Source of the DNA: Polytrichum commune
Taxonomy: Eukaryota > Streptophyta > Polytrichopsida > Polytrichales > Polytrichaceae
NCBI GenBank assembly: GCA_950295325.1
Contig: OX485807.1
Span: 40,514,440 to 40,578,439, forward strand
Direction: 5' to 3'
DNA length: 64,000 nt
The notes under the pieces were generated by a model, which was given only the letters and a program-made list of their open reading frames with translations, was not told the origin of the DNA and searched no databases. The position numbers and the translations under genes were made by a program. Of the stretch, positions 45,505-56,599 are shown piece after piece (position 1 is the first letter of the stretch; every line of letters starts with the position of its first letter).

Positions 45505-47475
45505 AAGTAGATGAATTAGGCCGGGGAAAGATTATAATTGATGGTCGGAAACTTAGTAATTGTTTGCGATCAAATTATTGGGTGAGGATGCAATTCATCC
45601 TCGCTCTGCATTGTGTGGACATATATAGCTGATCTCCCGTCATTGCGTTTATGATGATGTTTGGGTAGTTCTTCCATGAAACCTGAAGTTGTGTAGGAAT
45701 TTTTAGCTCAAAAGATTATTTATCTTTTGTCGCTCAGTTTTGGTGAAAGACCTCTAGCATGGTAGGTATCTGTTTTTTTGCTTTGGCAAGAAGCTATTGG
45801 AAAGACTTTCTGGTTGATGTCATTACAATGTTGACAATCTTGAATGTGTTTTTGCAACTTTTGGGTTTTCGCATATTGGAAGACTGAAATTTGAATGAAG
45901 GATCGCATTCCTGCAATTGGAAAGGCACTGTATCTATTTTACAACAAATGAACTTTATATTTAGCTGAGATGATGAAACCAACATGCACTTGTCAGGTTG
46001 TGGAATTTTCTTCCTAAAATCTGGGTGCACTCCCTTGAACCCTTCTCGAAAGGTGCGCAGTTGATGTATTTGTCATCTTCCTATATTTGTAGACATTCAG
46101 ATCTTTGTGATGAATGTATGATGAATTTAGAAATGACACAATAAAACTGGTAACGCCTGTCGTGTTCACCCTGTATACTTTCTGGCCTCTCCATCCATCC
46201 CAGCTCAGCTATGGATTCCACCATTTCGAGCTTTTCCTTTCACTTCGGATAATTTCGTGCTTGCAGTTGTCATTATATTGTCCCTTGCCAATCGGTTCAA
46301 TCTGATCGTCTAGTAGGAAAAGGTACTGTTTCCCACTGCTCTTTTACATTCCAGAAATTCATGTAAGCAATTACTCAAGATTTGAAGTAGTGTTACATTC
46401 ATGTACAGTCCACCTCTTCATGTTGCTTCAGCTTGTGCAATTTTTTTTCCTTAAATAAGTCCGCACCAAGACAGATAAGATGATGTCTTGGACTATGTCA
46501 AACATCAATTTAATAGCTGGGAAGAAGGTCAACCCAGTTTTGAGTTTTCTGTAGTTTGGAAGACTTATGGTGATCAATCGGCATCGCATCATCACATGAA
46601 TGAATGCAGTTGGCATTAGTATATTTTCATAAAGTTGGACAAGTGTCACAGAAGGATTTCAAATTTGCACAGCGGCGCATGACATGAGATTAATATTCCT
46701 TATATGATTATCCATGTAGTGAGGGTGGGCTAACAGTGCATGTGCGAAATTAGTGAAGGTGATACAGAAACTTTTTTACACTATGAAATTAGTGCCATGA
46801 GAAGATCTAGGGTTTTGGGAGTTCGAAGTGTCAAAGTGCCATAGACTCTCAATGCAAGTTTTTTTTAATTTCTTAGTGTTAGGAGATGCCTTAAGAGTGA
46901 GTGGTGCCTTCCCTAATTTTGAAATTTGGCAAAATAGTGCATGTATGGGGAATTAGTACCACACGCACTAAATGGGATAATTAGTGTCACTTGGACCCAT
47001 GTTGTCCACCCCATTGCACCCCATGCGTATGTAGTGAATGAAAGAGAATTTTCTTCTTCAACCCCTTAACATCCAAGGCGCAACATGGTCAAGTACACAA
47101 TTCCATTGCCCTGCATAAGTTATCTTTGACAAATTATCTTTCAAGAGAAGTCTACATATTCTAGAAGACGGTGCAAGTAGTGTGCAAGTAGATATATTGA
47201 ACACGTAATTGTTTAATTTTTTTTTTAAAGCATGATAAAATTACATTAAATTGATGTTTTCGTAGAAAATTTTGTAGTGGTACCCTCAAGTTTATAACAA
47301 ATTCAAGGAATATGAAGAAAAAAAATCCAACTTCAAAATATTTAAGGTCATGAAATTTACATGATTACATCCAAAACTAGATTTAGCCATTACCTTTTGA
47401 GAAGTACTTTTAATGATGAAATTTCAAGATTTCATCTTGATATTGTGTATTTTATATTTGGGTACCTGACACAAC
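45505..47475. other. Intergenic after pectinesterase copy 3
   Basis: Homology to the copy 2 downstream region ends near 45616. No gene recognised beyond. A CACTAAATGGGATAATTAGTGTCAC palindrome at 46966-46990 is related to the MITE heads at 8560 and 36716. Confidence 0.45.
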
Positions 47476-48017
47476 CCCGGGTACGCAACTCCCGTATTAT
47501 ATGGTCCTGATTATAATCACTTATAATGCGTTTTAGTCTAATATTGAGTGATACAATTTGTTTTAATGTAGGAAACCCTTGTAGCCCTTCTAACAAGGAA
47601 TCCAAAAATGTAATTATATATAGGAAATGAATATATTTTGAAGCATATAATTGTATTAAAAACCTAATTATATGATTTTTTTAATACATGTACCATAGGT
47701 CAAACTACCCAACTTTTTGGACTTTTTAATAAAAATTTAACATTGTGAATGAATTATAATTTTAATGGGAGGCAACTATTCGTGGCTTATAATTTTAATG
47801 GGAGGCTTAATAAATATGCAACCCAACTTTTTTTTCATCTCATTTATTTAATTAGGTCTTCACCCAACTTTTTTTTCATCTCATTTTATTTAATTTGGTC
47901 ATCACCCAACTTTTTGATCATTTTAATTTGATATAACTTGATATATTTTTTACAAAAGCCGTCCTCTAAGCCGAGTACGATGCCCCTTGCGTATAATATG
48001 AGAGTTGCGTACCCGGG
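47476..48017 (-). mobile_element. MITE with 8-bp target-site duplication, copy B
   Basis: 542 bp, reverse orientation to copy A (7914-8386). TIRs CCCGGGTACGCAACTCCCGT and inverse AGAGTTGCGTACCCGGG. Perfect 8-bp duplication GACACAAC at 47468-47475 and 48018-48025. Longer than copy A because of internal duplications: TATAATTTTAATGGGAGGC occurs twice near 47755-47810, and CACCCAACTTTTTTTTCATC-type segments are repeated near 47820-47915. Confidence 0.9.
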
Positions 48018-48025
48018 GACACAAC

Positions 48026-49189
48026 AATAGAAGGCGCCATGAAAACGAATCCAATTTAAACAACATTTTGCTACTACTTTTAGGTGTTTGACTAAAAAAT
48101 TAATGGTTTTAGTCTACCGGAGCACTTTTTCCATATATTTGACCATGCTTGTTCTCTTCAACATCCTCTTAAAAGTGTCACAAACATAGTGTTGAATTAG
48201 AATCACTTCTAATTCTAATTCTAAAAAGTGTAGAATTGCAGCTGGAATAATATTGAAATTATAATATAAGCCCAATGTAAATACATTTTGGTGCTCTTCC
48301 TACTTTTACTATACAATGGTTAAGATCAAATATAGCAGTACACTGACTAGGAGGAATTTCAACTAAATTGTTGGTTGTATCCTATTTATTTGCCTATTAT
48401 TATGTAAGGGCACATTGCACAAAGTAATGATATGGCTTTTACCCTACGTTGATGTGTCATAAACTTTAACATGAGGCATGACATGTTATAACACCTTCCT
48501 TCATACCTTAAGATGGTAATATTAGTCTTAAATCTTGATTCAAAATGATAGCCATGGTTGATCTTTGATATAGTGATAGACTGGAGGCAGACGTGTTCCT
48601 ATGTTATATTGCTTGTGCTTATTGGGTTTGGTGAGTGTCTTCTTAAACTTGTTCTATGCCAATATCCCTTCTCATTTGTCAGTTTTAATGCCTTCTCTTA
48701 ATCAAAGTGTCAATAATTGGTTAATAATTGATCTTGCTCGATATTGTTGTATATCCTTGGTAGTTTGGCTTGAAGATTGTGGCCATTTGTCTCTGGTGTT
48801 GAGAACTATCATTGTTGATGCCATTGGTTGGAGTTATTATGCCACTAATGCTACAATGAGCATTGGTATTGCTCCTCACATGCAGTAGTTTCTCAACCAT
48901 TCTAAAACCATTTTTCAATCTCGCCAAAGTTCATTCAAATCATATGATATCTTCAATGCTAACTTAGTTAGCTTCACCTTCATTTAACTTTCAACTCCTT
49001 CATATTCCACTCACAAAGCTCTGCAAGGTAGTTGCATACATTCTATACTACGTGGTCTTCTTAACGTGTGAACAAGCTCATTGATGAACGATTTGTATTC
49101 AATTTGCGACGTAGAATCTTGATGGAATAATAAAGAGAAAAATTTCACTACAATTTACAAAATAAATCGTATCCAAAAGCGTGCTTGAT
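48026..49189. other. Intergenic, nothing identified
   Basis: Contains one 95-codon frame (48601-48888), hydrophobic and without recognisable motifs, which I do not call a gene. An AGTCTACCGGAG phrase near 48112 matches the arm of the hairpin at 34541. Confidence 0.35.
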
Positions 49190-50365
49190 TTTGGAGATAT
49201 TCAAACAAATGGCTTGTTATATGAGTTGCCTCTAAAACATAAAGTAGCTTATAAGATTGGCTTGTTGCCTGGGATTAAACCATCTATCAAGGCATGTATC
49301 AATTCAACCAAAACGAGCTTGTAGAGTTGAAAAAAAAATCACAAAATTTTTAGCCCAATACTACATTTATCCATAAAATCACCATTTGGGGGCCCCTATA
49401 TTCCTTGTGAATTAAAAGATAATAAAACACGAATGTGCATTGACTATCGTCCATTAAACCGTATCACCATAATAAACAACAACTCCTTGTTAAAGGTAGA
49501 CAACCTCTTTGAGAGACAAACAAGGACACGTTAGTTCAATTAGATTAACTTGAAGTCATGTTACTACCAAATTCTGATGGAGGAAGCATACATACCAAAT
49601 ATAACTGTTGTGTTGATCCACTACAGATCTTAAGAGTTCTTCGTCATGGAATTGAGGTTATGTAGTGCGACGGTATTATCAATATCGATTATGAATTCAT
49701 TTTTTAACTATGAAATGGATTAATACATGGTGGTCTATATAAATGATATTTTAATATAATCTAAGAATATGGAAGAGGCTAAAAATACAAAAATTCTTAG
49801 CAAATGCTAAAAAGAAATTGTCTTGTAAAATTTGAGTTTATGGAACATGTGTTGAAATGATAAAATCCATCCCGACTAAAAAATATTATTACGAAATTCA
49901 AAATTGGGGGGTTCCACGCACTCATAAAAGTGGCTAATCGATTACTATCATAAGATTATAATAAAAATTTAAAGATGGTGGCTCCATTCTTAAATCTTTG
50001 ATGAAACGAGAGTGAAATACGAAAGTGGGACGAAGCTTTTGACAAGGCTTTTATGACGTTGAGAAAACTATTGTCTATTGCAATAACTTTGAAGTACCCG
50101 GAATTTGATCACAAATTTGAAGTCCACACAGATGTGAGTGGCAAAATGTAAATGTAAAGGGAACATCCAATGGCTCGTAACAATGACAAGCTTATGGATA
50201 GCCAGTTGCAATCCAAAATATTTGGTTTTATGTGGTAGTATATTGTCTTAAAATATGGAGGCATTATGTTGGACGTTGGAAGACTATGGTTTTCACGGAC
50301 AACATATCCCTTAAGTATTTTGATATGAAGGCATAAATAATATCAAAAGAGTTACAAATAGTATT
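49190..50365 (+). pseudogene. Ty3/gypsy reverse transcriptase and RNase H, heavily decayed
   Basis: Plus-strand fragments align with gypsy pol: YELPLKHKVAYKIGLLPG (about 49215), KSPFGGPYIPCELKDNKTRM then CIDYRPLNRI (about 49375-49470), a YYQILMEEAYIPN block (about 49560), FVMELR (about 49640), a MVVYINDILI catalytic block in which the usual DD pair reads ND (about 49730), FEVHTDVSGKM of RNase H (about 50118) and a TTYPLSI / TDNI block (about 50300). Stops and frameshifts are frequent. The integrase is missing: an LTR-like start at about 50373 follows directly. Confidence 0.8.
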
Positions 50366-50372
50366 GTCGTGC

Positions 50373-50425
50373 ACCTCTCCATAAGGAGTGTCCAAAACAC
50401 CAGGGTTTGTGTGTGTCACGCCCAT
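50373..50425 (+). repeat. LTR fragment (family of 22677 and 59203)
   Basis: Reads TGTCGTGCACCTCTCCATAA then GGAGTGTCCAAAACACCAGG, matching the first 45 bases of the LTRs at 22677 and (inverted) 59203. It follows the decayed gypsy RT, which suggests that this LTR family belongs to Ty3/gypsy. Homology then fades. Confidence 0.55.
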
Positions 50426-50589
50426 TTTATAGCTTTTGGCACTAAAATGGGGTCAAGGATATGGGTTATGCCATTACCTTGCCATTGGTGAGAGATGTCG
50501 GGCCAATGGAGCCAAAAATGTTGTGTCTTTTGTATGGTGAATAATATTTTGTGAATGTTATGGGACAAGTGAGTAGGATGGAGAAGTAT

Positions 50590-53500
50590 GAGTGTGTAAT
50601 GCTAAATTGGTCGATGAATCTATTTAATATATTGTTGTGGAGTGTATGGTGGTTGTGTAGGGGGGGAGATTGTGTGTGGCGAGTGAGGCGGTATTGTTTT
50701 GATGTATCTATTGACTAGGAGTGGCACTTTTGTAGAAAGGTTTGTGATGGTGGGGATGTGGTGAGTGTGGTTTTGTAGGTTAAACATCTTTCCCATAGCC
50801 ATGTCAATCTCTCTACTATAATGGTGGCTTGGTGGTTCCCATAGTGGTTGTGTATTTGAGTTTTTTTTGGGTTCAATTTCTGGTGGGAGATAAGTGTAGT
50901 ATAGAAGGGGTTTTTATACCAATCGTCATGGAGAATCGAGTTGGCGAGTGGGAATGTGGTGTCAAATAAATCAAAGTGGATGTTGAAGTGTTTTTTTAAG
51001 ATAAAAAGGGGGTGGTAGGTGAGCGGGTGCATGCTTGGTAGTTGACTAGCGGGAGGTGTTCCACTCCTCTGAATTTGGTATTTATAAATTTAATTATTTC
51101 TTGGAATATTTCACCAAGTGATCCTAGGTCATTAAGGGTTTGGGTGAGTTGGTCACTTAGATAGTGTAAATCTGGGAAGGAGGGTGAAGGCAATTATGCC
51201 AAAGGTTTCTCTTGGTAATTATGTGAAGATGTTGCATGTGCTTTGGGTGAGGTTGCAAATGGATTTTGTGAGTTTTATACATGGGGGGTTCACTCCCTCT
51301 TATATTTTGCATACACGTGCATTCGGGACCTAGTTATTGGGGGGCTATTTACCTTGCAGAAAAGATTATAAGGTGTGGTATTTTTCAAAATAAAGGTGTG
51401 ATGGTATTTTACATGTGATGGTATTTTACATGTAATCCTTTTTCATTATTTTAAAACCCCCTATATTATATGTAATTTTTTTACAAAATTTATCTACAAT
51501 GAATATATTAGACCCTATTTTTTATCGCACGTTGTTCTACGATTTTTGCCAGTGAACCCCCCGAGGTTTTATAAGGAGTTTGTCCATCTTCTTAATGTCG
51601 GGTATTTTAAAAGGGGCTACATAGAATGTGTATTCTATAACTAGGCGGATGACAATGTTTAATATCTCAATTTCGTTGTTGTAAGGAGGTGGATGAAAGT
51701 AGTAGTTCGGCACTTTGCTTTTTTATTTGTTGATTGTGGCTAATTTTTGGATGTCTCTTTTAAAGGATGGTACAAATTTTATTCTTAGGTATGTGTATGG
51801 TTGAATAAGGGGGATTAGATGGAAGTCTTCCTCATGTGAGGGCATGTATATGTGTATTATGATGATGGGGGTGAGTGGTTTGTTTATAATTAGAATGAAT
51901 TGTAGGTATGGGGTCACTTCTATGTCATATGTATTTTTTTGTGATATTTTTGAGGAAGGCTTTGGGTTTGTCTATCATGGTAATTAAACCCCCTTTGGTA
52001 GGGTATATTGGATATATGGGTGCCTTAGACACGTGTTGGCGTTTATTGTGTTGTATTATATTAGTTTGTATTCATGGAATTGGTTATTTATGAGTCATGT
52101 GGATTTATCTTTGGGGATTTTTGTTTTGTGTATACATATGATTAGTGGCAAAGTGTTTTTATGTTGTGAGTTGATGGATGTCTTGGAGGCTAGTACTAAA
52201 GTTCCCATAGTTCCATTTGAGGCAGGTGATAGGCTACGAGAAGAGGTTTTGTTGTGTTATTGTGGGTAGGAGAGGCGATGGGGTTATGGGTATAGTGTGT
52301 CGGGTGAGAAGCCATATATGCGTTCTAGGATTTTGAGGGCTTCTTGGATAGTGTGTGTAGGGTATACTCGGAGATGTTCTTGAATGGAGGATATTGATGG
52401 TATGTATGTTGTGGTTGGAAATAGTTTTTGTTATATATTCGTAAAGTTCTTGGGTGAGGTGGTTGGGTAGTTGAGTGTCCAATAGGGATTGTGTTATTGG
52501 GCACGGTGTAGTGATGGGGTCTAGTGGTGGGGGTATGTTTTTGAGGCATCTTAGGAGGGGAAGGTTTTTAGTTGGGAATCCATTTTGGAGAGTCAGGTTG
52601 CATTGGGTAGGGATGTGACTTAAGGAAATAATTAGTGTGTTGAGTAAGGGTTGGGTGTGGCATTTACTAAGTAATGCTAGGTGATGTTTAAGGTGTGGAA
52701 AGTCATGTGTTATTTGTGTGAGTTGTTGTGAGAGGGGTTTTTAGGATGCGTTGGAAATAGTTTGCAATAAGTGCATATTCTAGTTTTAAGGTTGTAGGGA
52801 TTTGGATAAAGTATTGAATTTGCCTTTGTTTAACAAAATTTGGCATTTGTTCAATGATTGTTGATGTCTTGGGCTCGGTTGGATGTCTCTGAATCGGAGT
52901 AGACTTTGTAGGTTCATGTTGTAGTGGGTTTCTTTTTATGTATATAGGATGTTGGTGTTGTGCTTGAGATGTCCCTTTGTCCCGAGCAATGTGTGTGTTG
53001 CGGTGATGGATGTTTTGGTTTGTCATGGTGCGGTTTAAATGCTAATGCATGCTGGGTTTGAGGTGAGTGCATGATGTATGAGGGTGCTAGGAGTCAAGCA
53101 TTTGACCATTGTGTGTAGCTAGGATTTTCTGCTTATGTGTGGGTTAGGTAGGTACAAGGCATTCTAGGAAATGGTGGATTTGTATGTATGTTTGTTGTAG
53201 GTTGTGGTGTGGCATTGACAAAAAATTGTGCAGGTTTTGTATTGAACACATTGATTGATGGCTATTGTTGCATACTTGTATGGTGCTTGTGGTTGTTGGC
53301 TATTTTTAGTGATTGACATCCAAGTTCGCTTCTTGGGTTTTTCGAAGATGGAGTGAAAATTGTATTTGATTCCAATTTGGAGTTTGTTTTGGGAAGCTTT
53401 TGCGGTGTGGGAGGAGAACAATGGAGCATGCATGTGCGAGGACACTGAGATTTGGGTGAGCAATTGTTTGATGCAAGGGTGTTTTTTTTTCCTTGTTATC

Positions 53501-54600
53501 TTTAGGTGGTGTGTTTTGGACTTTGTGGTTGAGTTGGATATTTTTGTGTTGTGGCTATGTTGGGGGCATTGGCAAGGGCTTGTGTGGGTGTAGGTGGCCG
53601 TTTGAAAGCCAAGAATGGGAATGATAGTTGTTGTCAATGTCAGCAATTGTTGGTGCTTGGCATTTTTTTTAATTTTTCAAATTTTTCAAATTTTTGTGGT
53701 GTTGCTCTTGTGCTTTAGAGTGTGGGATCTTGTGTGTAATGGTGCAAGGGAGAGGGTGTGAGTGGTTGTAAGCAACCATTTGAGTGCGGCGTTCATTTGA
53801 GTTTTGGATGTTGTGGTGTAGGCTTTGTGCTATCATGCTATGGAGATTGCGGTATAAATTTTATGTGGAGTATGTGAGTGTACTATGTGGGAGTACATGG
53901 TGTGAGTGTGGAAATTATGGTAGTCGGGAGCAATTGTGAGGTTGGATTGTTGTACTTGCAGAGAGGATATGTGGGCATCATCAAGGGAGTAGATTGGTAA
54001 GAGTTGTTGGCATGTTGGAAAGTGTGGTGTAATCAAGAGAATGTTATGTTGCAACCTTCATGTGAGGTCTAGAGTAGTGATGTGGTTGCGAGGTGGCTTG
54101 TGGGAAGGGTTTTGTGTGGCAAGAGATAGTTAAAGGGTTTTGTAACAGAGTTCTTGGTGGACTTTGCGTGTGGTGATTTGTATGAAGGTAGGCATGAGAG
54201 CCTAGTGAGGAGCATTGGAGCGATGTTTGCTTGTTTGACATGTGTGTTGCTTATATGTGTGACATGTGTGGAGGTTTTGAGAGAACACATTGTTGGTGGT
54301 GGGAAAAAGTGGGATTAGATTTGGGTAAATGTCATAACGTAGCTAGGGTGAGTTACTTAATATATGTTTTATTAAGATCCCGCATGCAAAAGTTGTAAGG
54401 GCTCAAATGTTTTGAAGGCGGTCTAGGCAAAAGGTGGGGGTGATTTTGAGAGTAAGCATGTTTGATCTTGAGCAAAAAGACGGGGGAGAATTTGGACGAC
54501 TGTTGGGATGATTTTGAAAACTGCTTGCAATGAAAAATGTGGGTTTTGACATGGACTTAACAAGCTATAAGTAAGTGACTTCAAGTCTATTAATATGATG
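50590..54600 (-). other. Unidentified strand-asymmetric block with fragmented minus-strand frames
   Basis: About 4 kb in which the plus strand is rich in G and T and strikingly poor in C. Nearly all longer open frames lie on the minus strand: 51032-50715, 51193-50996, 51917-51723, 52482-52234, 53026-52703, 53646-53164 and 54241-54044. They appear to connect across frameshifts and single stops. The frame ending at 51723 continues past its stop as KSKVPNYYFHPPPYNNEIEI to about 51570, and a VKQRQIQYFIQIPTTLKLEY block lies near 52850-52780. The encoded residues are rich in Thr, His, Pro, Ile, Asn, Lys and Gln. No family was recognised. It could be an old, frameshifted large ORF of an unknown element (retroelement or virus-like), or a compositional artefact. 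The repeat at 51283-51562 is inserted in it. Confidence 0.35.
51283..51562 (+). mobile_element. Short TIR element inserted in the asymmetric block
   Basis: 280 bp with inverted ends GGGGGGTTCACT and AGTGAACCCCCC. Internal phrases match the longer copies at 20795-21411 and 33570-33972 but about 350 bases of interior are missing, so it is a deletion derivative. GTGATGGTATTTTACATGT is tandemly doubled. Minus-strand frames on both sides look as if they were one sequence before insertion. No certain target duplication. Confidence 0.7.
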
Positions 54601-54799
54601 TGCAAATACCATGTTTAACTCTGGCCAATTTGCTAAGCCAATCATGCATACCACTAATCCAAATGGAGTCCAAAAATAGACTAAATAAGCAAAAGGGATG
54701 GATAAAGCACCCCGTCGTCGACTCTACATGGTACATTGGCACAGTTACCACTTATCCAGTCCACATATAGGCTAAATCAGCAGAAGGATTGGCTGAAGC

Positions 54800-55110
54800 A
54801 CCTGCTCTCTTAGTGCTACGAGGCTGAGCACTTGCCATGCCTTCCATACCACAACCCCTTCTGTTTTTTCCAGGTGCATGGAAAAGTGGATTATATTTTA
54901 CATCCTAAGCAACTTACAGGAGGCTGCTCATCAGCGTCAGTGTGATCTCTAATCAGGTCACGAGAAATGATCATGGTCTTTGATTGTTGGCTCATTGAAA
55001 GCACGAAACATAATGTACCTTTAAGTGTCCAGTCACGCACTGGGCTTGTAGGATATCGAGTTACATGCAGGCTATTTGCAAATGGTAGAGTGCAGTGGCA
55101 CTACAGAATG
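54800..55110 (+). repeat. Downstream duplicated block, copy of 29720-30020
   Basis: Same ordered phrases as 29720-30020 (GAGCACTTGCCATGCCTTCC, TAAGCAACTTACAGG, GGCTATTTGCAAATGG). The nearby 54601-54800 shows no recognised feature. Confidence 0.65.
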
Positions 55111-55271
55111 CTAGTTGAATATAAAACATAGGGAATTGCACAAACTTAGTAAACACCCAGTAAGCACTACTTTATATGGACACAAGCTATGGCTCCTGCC
55201 ACCTGGTAATCAAGCACTGCCTGATCCACACCCCACCTCGACCAGGTTATGGGGGTTAATTTGTAAATTGA

Positions 55272-56443
55272 GGCAGACGATATGCTACCCCCTACGAGCT
55301 TTTCGGGGGGGAGGGATATTCTGTCAGGGGGCAGCCCCTGACATCTTTTATGCACCCGCCCGAAAATTGCTGCCCGCCCGCCCGATTTCGAAAAAACTAG
55401 TGTACTTGCATTTTTGAAGGCTACTTGTCCAGAAATCCCATATTGAGTGCACTTCATTTTCAAGGTCTCAAATCCAATATATATGTTCACTTCCATTGAG
55501 TAAATAAGCAATTGACTAGATTTCATTTTCAAAGTGAAACCGTCAATAAAGCATGTAATTAACTTGGAAGTCAAAAATATTACAAAATCCTCATTACCGC
55601 TGAGGTTATAATTTTTGTCACTTACAGTTGAAAGGGACTTTGTCATTTTAAAATGAAACTAAAATTTATGATTTTTTTTTTTAATAATTTATAATATAGT
55701 TAATACCTTCTACTATCACAAAGTTTTCATATGCATTTAAACTAGTTAAGTAAGATTGAATGCAACTAAGTCTAACATATTTGCGACAATGAAGGACACA
55801 TGAAAAACGATGAAGGACGATGAAGGACGATGAATGACATTCATGTTCTTCACAGTGCTTATGTGTTCCTCGATGTCCAAAGCCGTGTACTACACCCTAT
55901 ACAATGTCCTTCTGTGTTTCTATAATTAGGATTAATAAGAAATTATTAGACTTAGTTGCATTCAATCTTACTTAACTAGTTTAAATGCATATGAAAACTT
56001 TGTGATAGTAGAAGGTATTAACTATATTATAAATTATTAAAAAAAAAATCATAAATTTTAGTTTCATTTTAAAATGACAAAGTCCCTTTCAACTGTAAGT
56101 GACAAAAATTATAACCTCAGCAGTAATGAGGATTTTGTAATATTTTTGACTTCCAAGTTAATTACATGCTTTATTGACGGTTTCACTTTGAAAATGAAAT
56201 CTAGTCAATTGCTTATTTACTCAATGGAAGTGAACATATATATTGGATTTGAGACCTTGAAAATGAAGTGCACTCAATATGGGATTTCTGGACAAGTAGC
56301 CTTCAAAAATGCAAGTACACTAGTTTTTTCGAAATCGGACGGGCGGGCAGCAGTTTTCGGGCGGGTGCAGAAAAAATGTGGGGAGCTGCCCCCTGACAGA
56401 ATATCCCCCCGAAAAGCTCGTAGGGGGTAGCCTATCGTCTGCC
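55272..56443. mobile_element. Mutator-like long-TIR (foldback) element
   Basis: 1172 bp composed of two inverted arms, 55272-55775 and 55946-56443 (about 500 bases each), around a 170-base spacer. Arms start GGCAGACGATA(T/G)GCTACCC and are nearly identical by eye, with small differences near the outer ends. It is flanked by the perfect 9-bp duplication GTAAATTGA (55263-55271 and 56444-56452). Long TIRs and a 9-bp target are typical of Mutator-like elements. No transposase: it is non-autonomous. The identical open frames in each arm (for example 55646-55167 and 56074-56430) are mirror images and not evidence of a gene. The spacer carries GATGAAGGAC repeated in tandem near 55810-55840. Confidence 0.9.
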
Positions 56444-56599
56444 GTAAATTGAGCTCTGGCTTGAATGTATTATTTGTTACTCTGCTATACAAGGCTCCGG
56501 GGAGGTCAGATCAAGAATATCCATCTACTAGAGCAATCCTTGAAGTTGCTCCAGAAATGCATGTTTTGGGCTGGGAGTTTCACACCGCTTTCAATGACA

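Noticed and set aside
48601-48888. 95-codon hydrophobic frame
   Set aside because: Isolated, AT-rich, with no recognisable motif or supporting context.
55167-55646. Open frame of about 159 codons, with a near-identical one at 56074-56430
   Set aside because: The two are mirror-image arms of the foldback element and simply reflect the inverted repeat. No domain recognised.
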